Of a DNA stretch of 64,000 bases, positions 1 to 9,200 are shown piece by piece. This DNA comes from Georgenia satyanarayanai (GTDB lineage: Bacteria; Actinomycetota; Actinomycetes; Actinomycetales; Actinomycetaceae): NCBI RefSeq assembly GCF_900116375.1, contig NZ_UETB01000007.1, positions 114,846 to 178,845 on the forward strand, read 5' to 3'. Under the pieces are notes generated by a model. The model did not search any database and was not told the origin of the DNA. It saw only the letters and a program-made list of their open reading frames with translations. The position numbers and the translations under genes are program-made. The first letter of the stretch is position 1; the number at the start of each line of letters is the position of its first letter.

Positions 1-153
1 GTCCGCGCGCTCCAGAGCGTGAACATCGGCCTGGGCGTCGAGGCGGGACTCTCCGTCGTCATCCTCGCGATGTTCCTCGACCGCGTCACCGCCGCACTCG
101 GTGACCGCGCCCCGGTCTCGCGGGCCATGAAGGTCCGCGCCTCCGACGACTGA
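1..153 (+). CDS. ABC transporter permease, glycine betaine/proline type (3' end only)
   Basis: This is the last 50 codons of a gene that begins before the window. The reading frame is open from base 1 to a TGA at 151-153. The visible tail reads GLSVVILAMFLDRVTAALG, which matches the conserved C-terminal cytoplasmic end of ProW/OpuAB-type permeases of quaternary-amine ABC importers. The downstream gene is the matching periplasmic-type substrate-binding lipoprotein, 62 bp away on the same strand, so the two probably belong to one osmoprotectant uptake operon with an ATPase further upstream. The call rests on the short tail plus context. Confidence 0.8.
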   Translation, partial: VRALQSVNIGLGVEAGLSVVILAMFLDRVTAALGDRAPVSRAMKVRASDD

Positions 154-215
154 CCGATCCACACGAAACCGCACCCTCCACGACACGACGTGAACGCCAC
201 ACGAAAGGACGAACG

Positions 216-1130
216 ATGAAGAACACCCGACGCACGGGGGCAGTCCTCGCCTCCGCCACCGCGCTGGCCCTCACCCTCGGCGCCTGCGGCGACGACACCG
301 CCGACGACAACGGCACGGACACCGGCGCCACGACCGGGAGCGACGCCGGCCCCATCACCATCGGCATCCACTCCGGCTGGGAGGAGGGCATCGCCGTCTC
401 CCACCTGTGGCAGCACATCCTCGAGGAGCAGGGCTACGAGGTGGAGATGGAGACGGCGGACGCCGGCGTCGTCTTCACCGGCCTCGCCCAGGGCGACTAC
501 GACGTCAACTTCGACACCTGGCTGCCGTCCACCCACGGCCACTACCTCGAGCAGTACGGCGACGACCTCGAGGAGCTGGGCAGCTGGTTCCAGGAGGCCC
601 CGCTGACCATCGCGGTCAACGAGGACGCCCCCATCGACTCCCTCGCCGAGCTCGCCGAGAACGCCGACCTCTTCGACAACCGCCTCGTGGGCATCGAGTC
701 CGGCGCCGGCCTGACGAAGATCACCCAGGAGCAGGTCATCCCGACCTACGGCCTGGAGGACATGGACTACCTCGTCTCTTCCACGCCCGCCATGCTCACC
801 GAGCTCCGCGGGGCCGTCGACGCCGGCGAGAACGTCGTCGTCACGCTGTGGCGCCCGCACTGGGCCTACGACGAGTTCCCCATCAAGGACCTCGAGGACC
901 CCGAGGGTGCGCTCGGTGAGCCGGACGACATCTACACCTACGGCACCGCCGGCTTCTCCGACACCTACCCCGAGGTCGCCGAGTGGATGGCGAACTTCAC
1001 GATGGACGACGACCAGCTCCACGAGCTCGAGAACATCATGTTCAACGAGCTCGAGGGCGAGGACAACGACGCCGCCGTGGACCAGTGGGTCGAGGAGAAC
1101 CAGGAGTTCGTCGACTCCATCACCGGCTGA
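216..1130 (+). CDS. Glycine betaine/proline ABC transporter substrate-binding lipoprotein (OpuAC-like)
   Basis: The product is 304 aa. The N-terminus is a lipoprotein signal: basic residues (MKNTRRTG), a hydrophobic stretch and the lipobox LGAC, so Cys is lipidated after cleavage near residue 24. The mature part follows the OpuAC fold used by binding proteins for betaine, choline or proline betaine. It is rich in Trp and Tyr around TWLPSTHGHYLEQYG and TLWRPHWAYDEFPIKDLEDP, where aromatic-cage residues occur in this family. The ATG at 216 is preceded by AAAGGA at 204-209, a good ribosome-binding site. It directly follows the permease tail. The exact substrate cannot be told from sequence. The acidic C-terminal half is typical of high-GC actinobacteria. 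Confidence 0.9.
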   Translation: MKNTRRTGAVLASATALALTLGACGDDTADDNGTDTGATTGSDAGPITIGIHSGWEEGIAVSHLWQHILEEQGYEVEMETADAGVVFTGLAQGDYDVNFDTWLPSTHGHYLEQYGDDLEELGSWFQEAPLTIAVNEDAPIDSLAELAENADLFDNRLVGIESGAGLTKITQEQVIPTYGLEDMDYLVSSTPAMLTELRGAVDAGENVVVTLWRPHWAYDEFPIKDLEDPEGALGEPDDIYTYGTAGFSDTYPEVAEWMANFTMDDDQLHELENIMFNELEGEDNDAAVDQWVEENQEFVDSITG

Positions 1131-1143
1131 CCCCGCCACCAGT

Positions 1144-1200
1144 AACAACTCAGCTCTCGGCGCGAGGGGGTGGACCCCTGGCGCCGAGAGCTGAGTCGTT
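1144..1200. repeat. Palindromic repeat element, copy 1 (also a likely terminator)
   Basis: A perfect 16-bp inverted repeat (1148-1163 with 1181-1196, arm ACTCAGCTCTCGGCGC) encloses 17 bases that themselves contain GGGG and CCCC. It lies just after the betaine-binding protein gene and could terminate it, although no T-run follows. The left half (1144-1163 plus flanking bases) recurs almost exactly, in the opposite orientation, at 52667-52690 inside a glycosyltransferase gene. It is therefore a dispersed element and not just a local hairpin. Confidence 0.75.
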
Positions 1201-1374
1201 CCTGGACGTCGCCGGCCCGATCGCCCCGGACGCCTCCTTCGTCGCGCAGTTCACCTGACGCGCCGGGGCGACTGGCCCCGGACCGACGTAGAGTTGTGGG
1301 GCCGTGGACGCGGTCGGCCGCCACGCGGCCACCACGCGCCCGGCGACTTCGTGCAGCACAGGAGAGGCTCTCGC

Positions 1375-3453
1375 ATGACCGCAGCCACGACACCCGTCGC
1401 GGCCCACGCGTCCGCCCCCACGACCCGCTTCCGCGGCGACATCCAGGGCCTGCGTGCCGTGGCCGTGGGGCTCGTCCTGCTCTACCACGCGGGGGTGCCC
1501 TTTCTCCCGGGCGGGTTCGTCGGGGTGGACGTCTTCTTCGTCATCTCCGGCTTCCTCATCACCGGCCTCATCGTCCGCGAGGTCGAGCGCACCGGGAGGC
1601 TCAGCCTGAGCCGCTTCTACGCGCGCCGCGCGAAGCGACTGCTGCCGGCGACCGCGGTCGTCTTCGTCACGGTCGCCGCGCTCACGCTCCTGTTCCTCCC
1701 CGTCACCCGCTGGCGTGACATCGCGGGTGACATCGCGGCCAGCTCGGTGTACCTCGTCAACTGGCGCCTGGCGGACCGCTCGGTCGACTACCTCGCCGCC
1801 GAGTCCGCAGCCAGCCCGCTCCAGCACTTCTGGTCCCTCGCCGTCGAGGAGCAGTTCTACATCGTGTGGCCGCTGCTCATCGTCGCGCTCTTCTGGCGCT
1901 GGCGCCGCGGCAGCGCCTCCCGCCGGCTCCTCCTCGGCCTCGCCGTCATCGCCGTCCCCTCCTTCGTGTGGTCGGTGCACCTGACGACGGCGAACCCCGG
2001 CGCCGCCTACTTCGTCACGACCACCCGGTTGTGGGAGATGGCCGTCGGGGCGGTCCTCGCCGTCGGCGTCGTCCACGCCGACCGGCTCTCCCCCACGGTG
2101 CGGACTGTCCTCGGCTGGGCCGGACTGGCCGCGATCGGCTACGCCGCCCTCACCTTCGACGCCTCCACGACCTTCCCCGGCGCCGCCGCCCTCGTCCCCA
2201 CCCTGGGCGCCGCCGCCGTGCTCCTCGCCGGCAGCGGCGACGGTCGGGGGGAGCTCGGGCCGCTGACGGCCACCCCCATGCAGCACGTCGGTGCCTGGTC
2301 CTACTCGCTGTACCTGTGGCACTGGCCCCTCATCGTCGTCGCGACGGCGGTGTGGGGCGCCGACGGCACGCTGCCCGTGACGACGGGCCTGCTCGTCGTC
2401 ACGGCCTCCGTCCTCCCGGCCTGGCTCACCTACCGGCTGGTCGAGCGTCCCTTCCACCAGTCCCCCCGGTTCGGGGTGCCGTGGCGCGCCGGCGTGCTCG
2501 GCCTCGTGTGCGTGGCCGTGGGCCTGACCGCCGCGGGGCTGCTCGCCGTGGCATCCACCAGGGCGAGCGTCCCCGAGGGGGCGGGCCGTGGCGCCGCGGT
2601 CCTCGGTGACGACCCGGCCGCCGCCGACGCCGGGGAGCCGGAGGAGGTCACGTCGATCACCCCTCCGCTCGCGGACGCCCCCGACGACGTCGCGGACGTG
2701 TACGGCGACGGCTGCCACCAGGACCAGCGCAGCGCAGAGGTGACCTCCTGCGTCTACGGCGACACCGAGTCCGAGACCGTCATCGCGCTCGTCGGCGACT
2801 CCCACGCCGCCCACTGGCAGCCGACGCTCGAGGTGCTCGCCGAGGAGAACGGGTGGCGGCTGGAGACGTACACGAAGTCGGCCTGCATCTTCGCCGACGT
2901 CCTCGTGTGGAGCGGCAGCGCGTCCGAGCCGTACGTCAGCTGCCAGGAGTGGCAGGACACCGTCCGCGAGCAGCTCACCGCCCAGGGACCCGACGTCGTC
3001 GTGGTGAGCACCAGCGGGGCGTATCGGCTGCCCGGCGACGGCGAGCCGCTGTCGCGCGAGGAGTCGCTCGACGGGCTCGCCGAGGGAAGCGCACGCAACT
3101 GGCGGGCCCTGGAGGACGCCGGCGTGGACGTTCTCACGATCAACGACACCCCGCGGCTCGCCGTCGACGCTCCCGAGTGCGTCGCCGAGCACCTCGACGA
3201 CATCGACGCGTGCGCGATCGACCGGGACGCCGCGATGTCACGCTCCGGGGCGGCTCTGCTCCGAACTGCCGCGGAGCAGGTGCCCGAGGTGGACTTCGTC
3301 GACCTCACGGAGTACGTCTGCCCGCGGCAGAGCTGCGTCCCGGTCGTGGGCGGGGTCCTCACCTTCTCGGACGCCCATCACCTCACGGCGACCTACGCCC
3401 GCACGCTGGCTCCGCGCCTGGCCGAGACGATCACCCCGCTCCTCGCGCGCTGA
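1375..3453 (+). CDS. Membrane acyltransferase (acyltransferase 3 family) with C-terminal SGNH domain
   Basis: The product is 692 aa. Residues about 20-400 form a multi-spanning acyltransferase-3 domain of OafA type: FRGDIQGLRAVAVGLVLLYHAG near the N-terminus contains the conserved R and catalytic-type H, followed by GGFVGVDVFFVISGFLITG, the RFYARRAKRLLP motif and YSLYLWHWPL. The C-terminal third is an extracytoplasmic SGNH domain with GDSH at about residue 472 and DAHHLT close to the end, giving Ser and the Asp/His pair. Such two-domain proteins move acyl groups, often acetyl, across the membrane onto surface glycans. I chose ATG 1375 because AGGAG lies at 1360-1364 and an upstream extension would be low-complexity. 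A paralogue lies at 45229. Confidence 0.92.
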   Translation: MTAATTPVAAHASAPTTRFRGDIQGLRAVAVGLVLLYHAGVPFLPGGFVGVDVFFVISGFLITGLIVREVERTGRLSLSRFYARRAKRLLPATAVVFVTVAALTLLFLPVTRWRDIAGDIAASSVYLVNWRLADRSVDYLAAESAASPLQHFWSLAVEEQFYIVWPLLIVALFWRWRRGSASRRLLLGLAVIAVPSFVWSVHLTTANPGAAYFVTTTRLWEMAVGAVLAVGVVHADRLSPTVRTVLGWAGLAAIGYAALTFDASTTFPGAAALVPTLGAAAVLLAGSGDGRGELGPLTATPMQHVGAWSYSLYLWHWPLIVVATAVWGADGTLPVTTGLLVVTASVLPAWLTYRLVERPFHQSPRFGVPWRAGVLGLVCVAVGLTAAGLLAVASTRASVPEGAGRGAAVLGDDPAAADAGEPEEVTSITPPLADAPDDVADVYGDGCHQDQRSAEVTSCVYGDTESETVIALVGDSHAAHWQPTLEVLAEENGWRLETYTKSACIFADVLVWSGSASEPYVSCQEWQDTVREQLTAQGPDVVVVSTSGAYRLPGDGEPLSREESLDGLAEGSARNWRALEDAGVDVLTINDTPRLAVDAPECVAEHLDDIDACAIDRDAAMSRSGAALLRTAAEQVPEVDFVDLTEYVCPRQSCVPVVGGVLTFSDAHHLTATYARTLAPRLAETITPLLAR

Positions 3454-3466
3454 ACGGGCGCCGGGG

Positions 3467-3670
3467 TCAGAGCTCGCGGGCCTCCTCGGCCAGGAGCACG
3501 GGCACACCGTCACGGACGGGGTAGGCCAGCGGGCGCTGCGGGGCGGTGGAGCGCAGCTCGGGCGTGCCGTCCGGGGCGGTGCCCTCGACGAGCTCGGCGC
3601 CCGTCACGGGGCAGCGCAGGATGTCGCGCACCCAGGGCTCGATCGTCGCCGGCTGCTCGCTCGCACTCAT
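3467..3670 (-). CDS. Trm112-like zinc-ribbon-related small protein
   Basis: The product is 67 aa. The pattern WVRDILRCPVTGAELVEG, then RPLAYPVRDGVPVLLAEEARE, is that of the Trm112/YcaR family. These small proteins act as partners or activators of methyltransferases, and in actinobacteria they sit near phosphomannomutase and DUF3499 genes. Only one Cys of the usual zinc-ribbon set is visible (DILRCP), which is common in bacterial members. ATG 3670 was chosen because the protein then starts at a typical length for the family, with GGAG-rich sequence upstream. It lies 55 bp downstream of the DUF3499 gene on the same strand. Confidence 0.85.
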   Translation of the reverse strand: MSASEQPATIEPWVRDILRCPVTGAELVEGTAPDGTPELRSTAPQRPLAYPVRDGVPVLLAEEAREL

Positions 3671-3725
3671 CACTTGCTCCGTCTCCCTGCGCCCGGTGCG
3701 CAGGCCTCCCAGCGTAGTCGCCGGA

Positions 3726-4127
3726 TCAGTCGGCCTCGCCGGGCAGCACCCGCAGGTGGCCACGGCGTCCGAGCTCGGGCTCGGGCAGGCGGTGGGTGAC
3801 CGGTGCCGGGGTGACGGTGCCGGGCCGGGTGGCGGGCACGGAGGGGCCGGGGCGGGCCCGGGAGGCCTCACGCACGGCGTCGGCCAGCGCCTCGATGTCG
3901 TCGGCGCTGGGCGGGGCGGGGACGAACTCGGTGGCGAGCCGGACGACCTCCCAGCCGCGCGGCGCGGTGAGCCGGTGCGCGTGCTCCTCGCACAGGTCGT
4001 AGGAGTGCGGCTCGGACTGGGTGGCGAGCGGGCCCAGGACGGCGGTGGAGTCGGCGTACACGTAGGTGAGGGTCGCCACGGCGGGGCGGGTGCAGGCGGC
4101 GCGCGTGCAGTGGCGGGAAGGTCTCAC
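3726..4127 (-). CDS. DUF3499 family protein
   Basis: The product is 133 aa. It opens with VRPSRHCTRAACTRPAVATLTYVYADSTAVLGPL and continues LCEEHAHRLTAPRGWEVVRL. This is the conserved core of DUF3499, with a C-x4-C pair and a C-x2-H near residue 48 that suggest a small metal-binding site. The family is restricted to actinobacteria and its function is not established. The GTG at 4127 places the family's usual first residues at the N-terminus. The last 50 residues are Pro/Arg-rich and not conserved. The divergent gene at 4205 is its usual genomic neighbour. Confidence 0.88.
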   Translation of the reverse strand: MRPSRHCTRAACTRPAVATLTYVYADSTAVLGPLATQSEPHSYDLCEEHAHRLTAPRGWEVVRLATEFVPAPPSADDIEALADAVREASRARPGPSVPATRPGTVTPAPVTHRLPEPELGRRGHLRVLPGEAD

Positions 4128-4204
4128 GCCCCGACGGTACAACGTCGCGCGGGCACCACCGGGACAACCACGCCGGTGCCACCCCGGGGGCATAGCATCG
4201 AGGG

Positions 4205-4633
4205 ATGCCCGACGACCTCGTGATCCCCTCCCGGCGCTCCGCGCGCCGCCGGGACCGCCGTGGTCGCGGACTGCGTGGCCCCCTGCTGCCGCCGACCCTG
4301 CCCGGGTGGCGCACCCGCAGCGAGGAGTTCGACGACGCCGTGCTGGGTGCCGTCGAGCGGCTCGAGAAGCGCTGGTCGCGCCAGCTGTCGGCGGTCGAGT
4401 TCGGTGTCGAGGAGGTGCCGCCGTCGGACCCGAGCCCGTGGGAGCGGGACGCCGTCGCCCTGGGCCGCTACTTCCCGGCAGACCCGGCCGCCGGTCTCAC
4501 CGACCGCGTGGTCCTCTACCGCCGGCCGATCCAGTCCCGCTGCGAGGACGCCACCGAGCTCCACGCGCTCGTCGAGGAGGTCGTGCGCGAGCAGGTGGCC
4601 CACCTCCTGGGCCGCGACCCCGACGACCTCTGA
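4205..4633 (+). CDS. Metallopeptidase-family protein (DUF1025, zincin-like) with degenerate active site
   Basis: The product is 142 aa. It resembles the DUF1025/zincin-like family in the stretches FDDAVLGAVERLEKRW, VVLYRRPIQSRC and EEVVREQVAHLLGRDPDD. The family is named for an HExxH zinc motif in the penultimate helix. Here that position reads REQVAH, so the first His is missing and metallopeptidase activity is doubtful. Actinobacterial members often look like this. It starts with ATG 4205, divergent from DUF3499. Its stop codon and that of the convergent DUF5719 gene both lie within the small palindrome TGAGCCGGGCTCA (4631-4643). Confidence 0.8.
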   Translation: MPDDLVIPSRRSARRRDRRGRGLRGPLLPPTLPGWRTRSEEFDDAVLGAVERLEKRWSRQLSAVEFGVEEVPPSDPSPWERDAVALGRYFPADPAAGLTDRVVLYRRPIQSRCEDATELHALVEEVVREQVAHLLGRDPDDL

Positions 4634-4640
4634 GCCGGGC

Positions 4641-6206
4641 TCAGCCCAGCGGGCGCGGGGCCGGGGCGAGGGGGACGGCACTGGCCGTCCGGGCGTCCTC
4701 GGACAGCGGCACGAAGGACATGAGGCTGCCGTCCGGCGCGGCCGCCGTGAGCATGACCCCGCCGTGGACGGCGCCGTCGGCCGCCCGCACCTGGAGCGCG
4801 GCCACCTCCCCGTCGGCGAGTGCCGCGACGTCCTCGCGCAGAGTCGTGCGGGCGCCGAGCGTGCGGGTCACCGGTGCGCCACGGGTGCCGTCGCGCAGGA
4901 CGGGGACGAGCTCGACCTCGACGTCGCCGTCGGCGGGGTTGGCCAGGACGAGGTACCTGGAGGTGACGGCGTCACCGGGGACGGCGACGACGCCGGAGGC
5001 GAGGGCGGGCACCGCCGGGGACCAGGCCCGGTCGACCGGCGCGGTGCCGGGGTCCTCCTCGCTCGCGGTGCCGACGGTCGTCGTCACGGCGGCCGCGGTG
5101 ACGGGGCGGTCGGCGCTCACGACCGCCGACCACGGGCCCCCCGGGATCCCGGTGAGGGAGACGTCGACGACGGCACCCGGATCGAGCACGAGGTCCTCGG
5201 CACCGGGGACGGGCTCGGGACCGTCGGCCCCGAGCAGCTCGAGGCTGACCGTCGCGGTCTCCTCGCCGGGGTTGACGACGCGCACGGCGGGCGCATCCGC
5301 CTCCTCCCCGGAGGTCTCGCCCAGGAAGATACCGGGGACGACGACGGTCTCGGCGGGCGGGACCGACGGGGCGACGAGATCGGTGCCGCCGGGGACCAGG
5401 CCCCGCAGCCGGCTGTCCTGGACGAGCGCGGTCACCTCACCCCCGGCCGCGGCGACGTGGATCGCGACCCTCGGGTCGGCGGCCAGGGCCTCCAGCAGGA
5501 CGATGCGCTGACCGCCCGCCGGGACGAGGACCGTGCCGGCGGTCGACAGGTCCAGTGCCCCGGTGCTGCCCCACCCGGCGAGCGTGACGGACGCCGGGGT
5601 CTGTCCGACGTTCGACAGGACGAGCTGGGCGGAGTCCCCGGGCTGGGTGGAGCCGCCGACGAGCCACGCCGAGGTGGACGGGGTCTGGCAGGAGGTGGCC
5701 GCCAGGCCGCGCAGGTCCCCGGACCCGGTCACGGCCACGCTGGTCCCCGCGGCGAGCGCCACGGCGTCCTCGACAGGGTCCGCCTCCAGGACGGTGGCCT
5801 CACCGGCGTCGGTGAGCTGCGCCAGGCGGGCACTGCCGGCGAGGGAGACCTCCTCCCCGGCAGGGGCGCCGAGGCTCGGCCGCAGGCGCAGGGCGCCCGG
5901 CGGCTCGTCCTCGCCGCGGGCGAGCGTGACGACGTCGAGCACCGTGCTCGTGCCCGAGCCCTCCGGGTCGAACTCGTCGTAGCCGAGGTCCTCACCGTCC
6001 ACGGCGGTAGCGAGCCGCGGCGGGCCGGGACAGACCTGGGCGACGCGGGCGGCGTCGACCGGGACGACGACGTCCCGGACCGCGGCGGCGTCCACGGGGA
6101 GGGTCTTGCCCTCGAGCGCCACGCCGGCAGCCGCGGCGAGCAGCACGGCTCCGGAGACGGCGGTGCTCACCCGGCGCAGGACCCGGCGGCTCGTGGGGGC
6201 GCTCAT
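4641..6206 (-). CDS. DUF5719 family exported protein
   Basis: The product is 521 aa. An N-terminal basic stretch followed by a hydrophobic helix (RRVSTAVSGAVLLAAAAGVALEG) acts as a signal anchor or signal peptide. The rest is beta-rich, Ala/Val/Gly/Asp-rich sequence with repeated immunoglobulin-like patterns such as VVNPGEETATVSLELLGADG and LANPADGDVEVELVPV, matching DUF5719. In actinobacteria this family sits next to a large GT2 membrane protein, as here. The ATG at 6206 overlaps the stop of that upstream gene (ATGA, 6203-6206), so the two are translationally coupled. Function is unknown. An extracytoplasmic partner of the glycosyltransferase is an inference from context. Confidence 0.83.
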   Translation of the reverse strand: MSAPTSRRVLRRVSTAVSGAVLLAAAAGVALEGKTLPVDAAAVRDVVVPVDAARVAQVCPGPPRLATAVDGEDLGYDEFDPEGSGTSTVLDVVTLARGEDEPPGALRLRPSLGAPAGEEVSLAGSARLAQLTDAGEATVLEADPVEDAVALAAGTSVAVTGSGDLRGLAATSCQTPSTSAWLVGGSTQPGDSAQLVLSNVGQTPASVTLAGWGSTGALDLSTAGTVLVPAGGQRIVLLEALAADPRVAIHVAAAGGEVTALVQDSRLRGLVPGGTDLVAPSVPPAETVVVPGIFLGETSGEEADAPAVRVVNPGEETATVSLELLGADGPEPVPGAEDLVLDPGAVVDVSLTGIPGGPWSAVVSADRPVTAAAVTTTVGTASEEDPGTAPVDRAWSPAVPALASGVVAVPGDAVTSRYLVLANPADGDVEVELVPVLRDGTRGAPVTRTLGARTTLREDVAALADGEVAALQVRAADGAVHGGVMLTAAAPDGSLMSFVPLSEDARTASAVPLAPAPRPLG

Positions 6207-9200
6207 GTCGTCTCCTCCCGACGGCGGCGCACCGGTAGCGCGAGCAGCACGGTGAGCCCCAGGCCCACGGCCTGCGCGACGCGCCACGGCGTGAGCCACG
6301 CCGGCTCGTAGCTGATCTCGAGGCGGCCGGTGTGGGCGGGCAGCTCGAAGGCCTGCCGCCAGCCGTCCGTGGTCGCGCGCAGGGACCTGCCGTTGTAGGT
6401 GGCGCGCCAGGCGGTGTCGGCGCGCTCGGCGAGGACGACGAGGCGGCCCTCCTCCCCCGCGGCGACGCGGCCGCTCGCGCCGACGGGACGCGCGGGCACG
6501 GTGGCGAGGACCTGCCCCTCCGCGGACACCACGCGGGCACGGGCCACGGACTGCGCCGCACCGGCGGCGCCCGTGGACCGGGAGGTACGCCAGATGACCC
6601 CGGAGTCGTTCTCCGTCACCCGTTCCAGCCCGGCGGTCGCGTCGAGCCGGGCGATGAGGTCCTGGCGGGTGGTCGCGTCGTCGGCGTCCGTGACGGGCGG
6701 GACGAGGACGACGCCGACGGCGAGACGCCCGAGCTGCTCGCCGGCCGCGTCCGTGGTGCCGGTGGCGAGCTCGGCGACGAGCTCGTACAGCTCTGCGGTG
6801 GCGTCGTCGGGCGCGGCGGGCGCTCCGGCGGAGGTGAGGCCTCGCGCGGCGACCGCTGTGGAGGTCTCGCTCAGCTGGGGGCCGGCGTGGCGCCACACCT
6901 CCGCCCGGACGGTCTCGCCCTCGGCGCTCAGCGCGAGCACGCGCGCGCGTTCGGGGCCGGTCTGGAGCTCGCGGGCGAGGGCGGGGACGGGGGGTGCCTC
7001 CCGGCCCTCGAGCGCGAGGAGCGGCCCCTCCTGGCCCCGCTGGTCGACGACCGTGGCGAGCCAGGCACCCGCGGTGACGAGCGGACCGAGAACCATGACG
7101 GCGGTGACGACGCCCGCGGAGAGCTGGCGCCAGCCGAAGCTGCGCTCGGTGAGCCACTCCCGCAGTCCGTCCCCACCCGCCGTCGTGGCGACGAGCAGCC
7201 CGAGGAGGGCGAGGGAGGTCCCGGCCCCCGCCCAGCCGTGGACGACCTGGGCCTCACCGGCCAGGTCGCGTCCCACGGCCACCGGGGTGCGGGTGGACAG
7301 GAGCGCCGTCGCGAGGCCGACGACGACGGCGACCCAGCCGGCGCGCACCGCCCGCGCGCGGCCGGTCCCGCGCAGCAGCGCGAGCACCGCGACGAGGGCC
7401 ACGGCGGCGCCGCCCGCCAGCGCGACGACGGTGAGCCAGGGCTCCCCGAGGCCGGCCAGCCCGGGCAGCGCGAGGGGCCAGCCGAGGGCGGCGAGCCAGG
7501 CGGCTCCGGCGTCGGACGCGAGGGGCACCCCCGGGTCGGCGACGAGCAGCCGCCAGCCGCCGTCGGGCAGGGTGCCGAGAGCCGCGGTCAGCAGCGGGCC
7601 GAGGAGAAGGAGCGGGGGGACGACGACGAGCGCGAGCAGGCGCCGGTGGCGCGGCACGACGAGCGCGAGGAGGACGAGGACGACCACCGCCGCCGGCAGG
7701 AGCACGGGCGCACCGGCGCACGCGACGGCGAGCGCCAGGCCACCGCCGGCCGCGGCGGAGATGGACCCGGCGGCGGTGGGAGCGACCGCCTCCGGGGCCG
7801 CTGCCGCGGGGAGCGGCCCGGCGGCGGGCTCGTCGTCGCCGTCGTCGCTGCGCCTCGCGTCGGCGAGGCCGGAGACGATGACGTCGCGGCGGTGCACGCC
7901 CACGGCGCGGGCGACACCGAGGGCGGCCCACGGGAGGGCGAGGTGCGCGAGGACGGCGCCGAGGCGGCCCTGTCCGAGCCCGACGAGCAGTGCGGGGGCG
8001 AGTGCCCACACGACAGCCGCCCAGGCGCGCAGGAGCACCGAGCGGGTGGCGGCGCCGGCGGCGAACCAGGCACCGAGGCCGGCGAGCGGGACGGCGAGGA
8101 GGAGCACCGCCGTCGTGAGGACGTTGCCGCCGGCGCCGCCGAGCGGGAGCGCGGCGACGGCGAGCACGGTGAGCAGCGGGTCGGCCGGGCCGGCGTGGCC
8201 GAGGCCCGCGGGGACCCATGCCGAGGTGGCGGTGCGCCACAGCTCGCGGGCGGCCGCGTCGAGCGGAGCGAGGGCGCCGCCCCGCAGCGCCCCAGCGGTG
8301 AGGAGCGGCGCGAGGGCGACGAGCGCGACGGTGGTGAGGCCGAGGAGCACCAGGGCGAGGGTGCCGCGACGCTGCCGGGCGAGGGCGGCGCGCTCACGGA
8401 TCTCCAGCTCGCTCGGCGCCACGCGGTGCGCGCGCCCCGCCGCCTGGGACCGGCGCTCGTTGCGCTTGGCGCGGGCGACGTCGCGCCAGGAGGCGCGCAG
8501 CGGCCGCAGGTAGCGCAGCGGCACCCGGCGCGTGGCCCGGTGGCGCCGCCGGGCACGCCACACGGCCGCCGGCCGGGCCAGCACCTCGGCCGCGGCGCGC
8601 ATCTCGGCGGCCACGAGCCCGATCTCCTTGGTCGCCACGCGCCACAGCGCCCGGACCGGTGCCAGCGCGAGGATCGCGAGGACGACGAGGGGCACCCAGT
8701 ACCAGGGGGTCGTGGTGAGCCACACGAAGAGCTGGGAGCGGCGGCGCGCGGCGAAGGAGCGGCGCGGGTCCGGCACGGTCTGCGGGTCGGGCCGCGCGGA
8801 GGAGAGGTCACGCAGACCCTGGTAGGAGGCCCGCGCGTGGTGGACGACGGCGCCGGGGACGACGACGACGCGGTGGCCGGCGAGCCAGGCGCGCTGCGAC
8901 AGGTCCAGGCCGTCACCGAAGGGGCCCAGGGCGGGGTCGGGCCCGCCGAGCTCGTCCCAGAACGTGCGCCGGACGAGCGCGCCGGCGGTCCCGACGGCGA
9001 GCACGTCCTCGCGGGCGTCGTGCTGCCCCTGGTCGATCTCGCCGTCCTCGATGTCCGGGACGCGCCGGCCGGTGGCCGTCGCCCGGACGCCGGCCTCGAG
9101 GAGGAGGTCGGGCTGTGCCCAGTCACGCTGCTTGGGACCGGCGATCGCGACGGACGGGCCGGACTCCCCCGCACGGAGCAGCTCGGCGTGGGCCCGGGGC

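Noticed and set aside
1150..3192. A minus-strand frame opposite the first acyltransferase gene
   Set aside because: It is compositional only. The plus strand codes for the well-recognised acyltransferase 3 and SGNH motifs.
4205..4633. Active zinc protease
   Set aside because: The HExxH motif is not intact in the sequence.
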